From Yersinia intermedia (GTDB lineage: Bacteria > Pseudomonadota > Gammaproteobacteria > Enterobacterales > Enterobacteriaceae), in NCBI RefSeq assembly GCF_900635455.1, contig NZ_LR134116.1:3410001-3474000 (forward strand): DNA of 64,000 nucleotides, given 5' to 3'. The position numbers were made by a program, and so were the translations under genes. Positions 61,913 to 64,000 of this stretch are shown piece after piece. Under the pieces are notes generated by a model. The model was not told where the DNA came from. It saw nothing but the letters and a program-made list of their open reading frames with translations, and ran no database searches. Every line of letters begins with the position of its first letter. Within the stretch, counting starts at the first letter, position 1.

Positions 61913-62304
61913 GCTCTCCTTACCGCTGAGGCAGAAAGCTGCCCACTACCTATCTATTCCAAACCCAATACCTATCTATTGCAAACCCACTACCTACTGC
62001 AATATTAGTTGATTTCCGCTGTTTTATAACATTTCAGATACAAAATATCCCGAATATCTCCCTTCTGCGCCTTTCGGGTATAAGGCGAATCTGATAGTCA
62101 GAGGAAAAGGTTACTTGTAAGGTCTTTAAGCAAAATGAAAGGTCACTGGGGGGAAAATCACTTTTTTTGCTGAATTTCTCTGCATCGGGATCTTCCACCA
62201 GCCAATCTCAGTGCTATGATGGCGCGACTGCAAATTCGCAAAATAACATGGCAGCTATCCCGCTCTGATTATTAAAGAATTCCATAACTATTGAGAAAGT
62301 GAAC
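61913..62304. promoter_or_regulatory. bolA-yajG divergent region with a 22-bp tandem repeat
   Basis: About 390 bases between divergent genes. A 22-base unit (starting CTACCTATCTATT and ending AAACCCA) occurs at 61946-61967 and, with two changes, at 61968-61989, followed by a partial third copy to 62002. It lies 34-90 bases before the bolA start, where promoters are expected. No gearbox consensus was seen. The yajG promoter should lie near 62200-62290. Confidence 0.6.
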
Positions 62305-62883
62305 ATGCTAAAGAAAATTCTTTTCCCGCTGTTGGCTGTTTTTATACTGGCGGGTTGTGCTGCCAGTAACAACACTCTGAATGTCACACCGAAGGTGGTA
62401 TTGCCACCACAAGATCCAACACTGATGGGGATTACTATCAGTATCAATGGCGCAGATCAGCGGCAAGATGCGGCACTGGCTAGAGTAAATCGTGATGGTC
62501 AACTGGTGGTATTAACCCCATCCCGTGACCTGCGTTTCCTGTTGCAGGAAGTGCTGGAAAAACAGATGACAGCTCGCGGCTATATGATTGGCACCGATGC
62601 TCCAGTTGATTTGCAAATTGTAGTAAACCAACTGTTTGCAGACGTACAAGAAGGTAACCTGCGCTACAACATCACCACTAAAGCGGATATCTCCATTACT
62701 GCGACCGCAAAAAATGGGAATAAACAGGTTAAAAACTACCGCGCCAGCTATAACGTTCAAGGCGCATTTACTGCGACTAACGAAAAAATCACTAATGCCG
62801 TTAATACTGTGTTGAGCGACGTTATTGCAGATATGGCGCAAGATACCAGCGTCAGCGGCTTTATTAAACAAAATGCCCGCTAA
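62305..62883 (+). CDS. yajG: YajG lipoprotein
   Basis: A 192-residue lipoprotein: MLKKILFPLLAVFILAGCAA with the lipobox LAGC and acylated Cys at 18. The mature part reads like E. coli YajG along its length, with SINGADQRQDAAL near 54-66, SRDLRFLLQEVLEKQMTARGY near 80-100 and ATKADISITATAKNGNK-type sequence near 130-145. Function unknown; it is beside ampG, a cell-wall recycling permease, in many enterobacteria. The start at 62305 matches the E. coli protein. Confidence 0.95.
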   Translation: MLKKILFPLLAVFILAGCAASNNTLNVTPKVVLPPQDPTLMGITISINGADQRQDAALARVNRDGQLVVLTPSRDLRFLLQEVLEKQMTARGYMIGTDAPVDLQIVVNQLFADVQEGNLRYNITTKADISITATAKNGNKQVKNYRASYNVQGAFTATNEKITNAVNTVLSDVIADMAQDTSVSGFIKQNAR

Positions 62884-62922
62884 TCAGTTGTTCGCTTAAC
62901 ATCATTATTACTGCTTAACAGA

Positions 62923-62952
62923 ATGCTCTGCTCCAACCTTGGGGCAGAGCAT
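62923..62952 (+). other. hairpin between yajG and ampG
   Basis: A perfect 9-bp stem ATGCTCTGC with GCAGAGCAT around a 12-base loop, without a T-run. It ends 11 bases before the ampG start, close to its ribosome site. It may stabilise the yajG message or affect ampG translation. Confidence 0.6.
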
Positions 62953-62963
62953 GTAGGTCTCAC

Positions 62964-64000
62964 ATGCCCAATCGTTATTCAAACCTTTTTACCCAACGTA
63001 ATTCTCTGATTCTTTTATTGTTGGGATTTGCTTCCGGGCTTCCCTTAGCCCTTACCGGTGGTACGCTGCAAGCATGGATGACGGTTGAAAACGTCGATCT
63101 GAGAACCATTGGTATCTTCTCTCTGGTTGGTCAGGCCTACGTTTTCAAGTTCCTCTGGTCCCCCTTGATGGACCGCTATACGCCCTCATTTCTTGGCCGT
63201 CGGCGCGGTTGGTTGGTGATAAGCCAACTATTATTAATTGCCGCTATTGTTGTCATGGGCTTTATGGAGCCGGCTAAGCATTTATGGTGGCTGGCGGCAA
63301 TCGCCGTGTTAGTGGCCTTCTGTTCTGCATCGCAAGATATTGTTTTTGATGCCTACAAAACCGACTTACTTACCGCAGAAGAACGTGGCACTGGTGCGGC
63401 AGTTTCAGTATTAGGTTATCGGTTGGCAATGCTGGTTTCAGGTGGGCTGGCACTGTGGATAGCTGATCGCTATCTTGGTTGGCAATCCACTTATTGGCTG
63501 ATGGCTGGGTTAATGCTCATTGGGGTATTTGCCACCTTATTGGCCCCCGAACCTGATATCCGTATCGCGCCACCAAAAACGTTGGAACAGGCGATCGTCG
63601 CCCCATTGCGTGATTTCTTTGGCCGCAACAATGCCTGGCTGATTCTGCTGTTAATTGTGCTGTATAAAATGGGCGATGCCTTTGCCGCAAGTTTGAGTAC
63701 CACCTTTCTGATCCGTGGTGTTGGGTTCGATGCCGGTGAAGTGGGGTTAGTGAATAAAACATTAGGACTGATTGCCACCATTATTGGCGCATTGTATGGC
63801 GGTCTGTTAATGCAGCGCCTCAGCTTGTTCCGTGCGTTGATGATATTCGGTATTTTACAAGCTATCTCGAATGTGGGTTATTGGCTGTTATCCATCACTG
63901 ACAAGAATATCTTCTCCATGGGCAGTGCCATCTTCCTGGAAAATCTGTGCGGTGGTATGGGAACTGCGGCGTTTGTCGCATTACTGATGACACTATGCAA
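62964..64000 (+). CDS. ampG: muropeptide permease AmpG, C-terminal end outside the window
   Basis: The first 345 residues of a major-facilitator permease that imports GlcNAc-anhydroMurNAc peptides for wall recycling and signals AmpC induction. It opens MPNRYSNLFTQRN, followed by GFASGLPLALTGGTLQAW near 22-39 and KFLWSPLMDRYTP near 62-74 (the first MFS loop), FCSASQDIVFDAYKTD near 119-134 and APLRDFFGRNNAWLILLLIVLYK near 212-234. It reads on past the right edge at ALLMTLC. It is probably cotranscribed with yajG. Confidence 0.96.
   Translation, partial: MPNRYSNLFTQRNSLILLLLGFASGLPLALTGGTLQAWMTVENVDLRTIGIFSLVGQAYVFKFLWSPLMDRYTPSFLGRRRGWLVISQLLLIAAIVVMGFMEPAKHLWWLAAIAVLVAFCSASQDIVFDAYKTDLLTAEERGTGAAVSVLGYRLAMLVSGGLALWIADRYLGWQSTYWLMAGLMLIGVFATLLAPEPDIRIAPPKTLEQAIVAPLRDFFGRNNAWLILLLIVLYKMGDAFAASLSTTFLIRGVGFDAGEVGLVNKTLGLIATIIGALYGGLLMQRLSLFRALMIFGILQAISNVGYWLLSITDKNIFSMGSAIFLENLCGGMGTAAFVALLMTLC

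Noticed and set aside
61913..62010. Gearbox promoter for bolA
   Set aside because: The CTGCAA and CGGCAAGT elements known from E. coli could not be found at acceptable spacing.

Overview
The window is chromosomal DNA of a Yersinia species (Enterobacterales). The evidence is a Hha-family protein that reads as YmoA, an O-antigen cluster placed just downstream of hemH (the Yersinia site), several ERIC-type intergenic repeats, and otherwise close gene-order agreement with the E. coli ampG-tig-clpP-clpX-lon-hupB-ppiD to adk-hemH segment. The exact species and O-serotype cannot be fixed from sequence alone.

Bases 1-10485 are an AT-rich O-antigen cluster on the minus strand. It opens with a JUMPStart/ops element (10091-10128), followed by a leader of almost 0.9 kb with no gene. 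Next come three genes for a dTDP-3-acetamido-3,6-dideoxyhexose (FdtA-like ketoisomerase, GNAT acyltransferase, FdtB-like aminotransferase), then wzx, two GT2 glycosyltransferases, wzy, two GT4 glycosyltransferases and the start of a galE/gne epimerase that runs off the left edge. The wzy reading frame is broken at a 7-base homopolymer (3861-3867). No rmlA/rmlB is present in the part of the cluster that is visible.

Bases 10486-25716 hold housekeeping genes: hemH, adk, htpG, the dnaX-ybaB-recR operon (dnaX keeps the frameshift signal for the short gamma subunit), a VOC protein and a GNAT protein inserted between dnaX and apt, then apt, ybaN, priC, rsmS, mscK and a DsrE/YchN-like gene. Bases 25729-30886 are acrR-acrAB with a recognisable AcrR operator.

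Bases 30990-34300 form a zinc-starvation block. One Zur-type palindrome precedes the cysteine-free ribosomal proteins L31B and L36B. A second precedes a metal ABC transporter operon whose first gene is a 48-residue membrane protein, joined to the ATPase gene by an ATGA stop/start overlap; I do not recognise this small protein. After it come an unrecognised 122-residue protein, tomB, ymoA/hha, the 4.5S RNA gene ffs, ybaZ, ybaY and tesB.

Bases 39098-47434 hold glnK-amtB (sigma-54 promoter and NtrC-like sites), the heterodimeric exporter mdlA-mdlB, decR facing a Cds1-like PLP enzyme (probable cysteine detoxification pair), and cof. Bases 47749-64000 hold an SgrR-family gene (ybaE), queC, fadM, ybaV, ppiD, hupB, lon, clpX, clpP, tig, bolA, yajG and the first part of ampG. 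Sigma-32-type promoters can be read before htpG, lon and clpP. ERIC elements lie beside apt, cof, hupB and tig; the one by tig carries an internal insertion.
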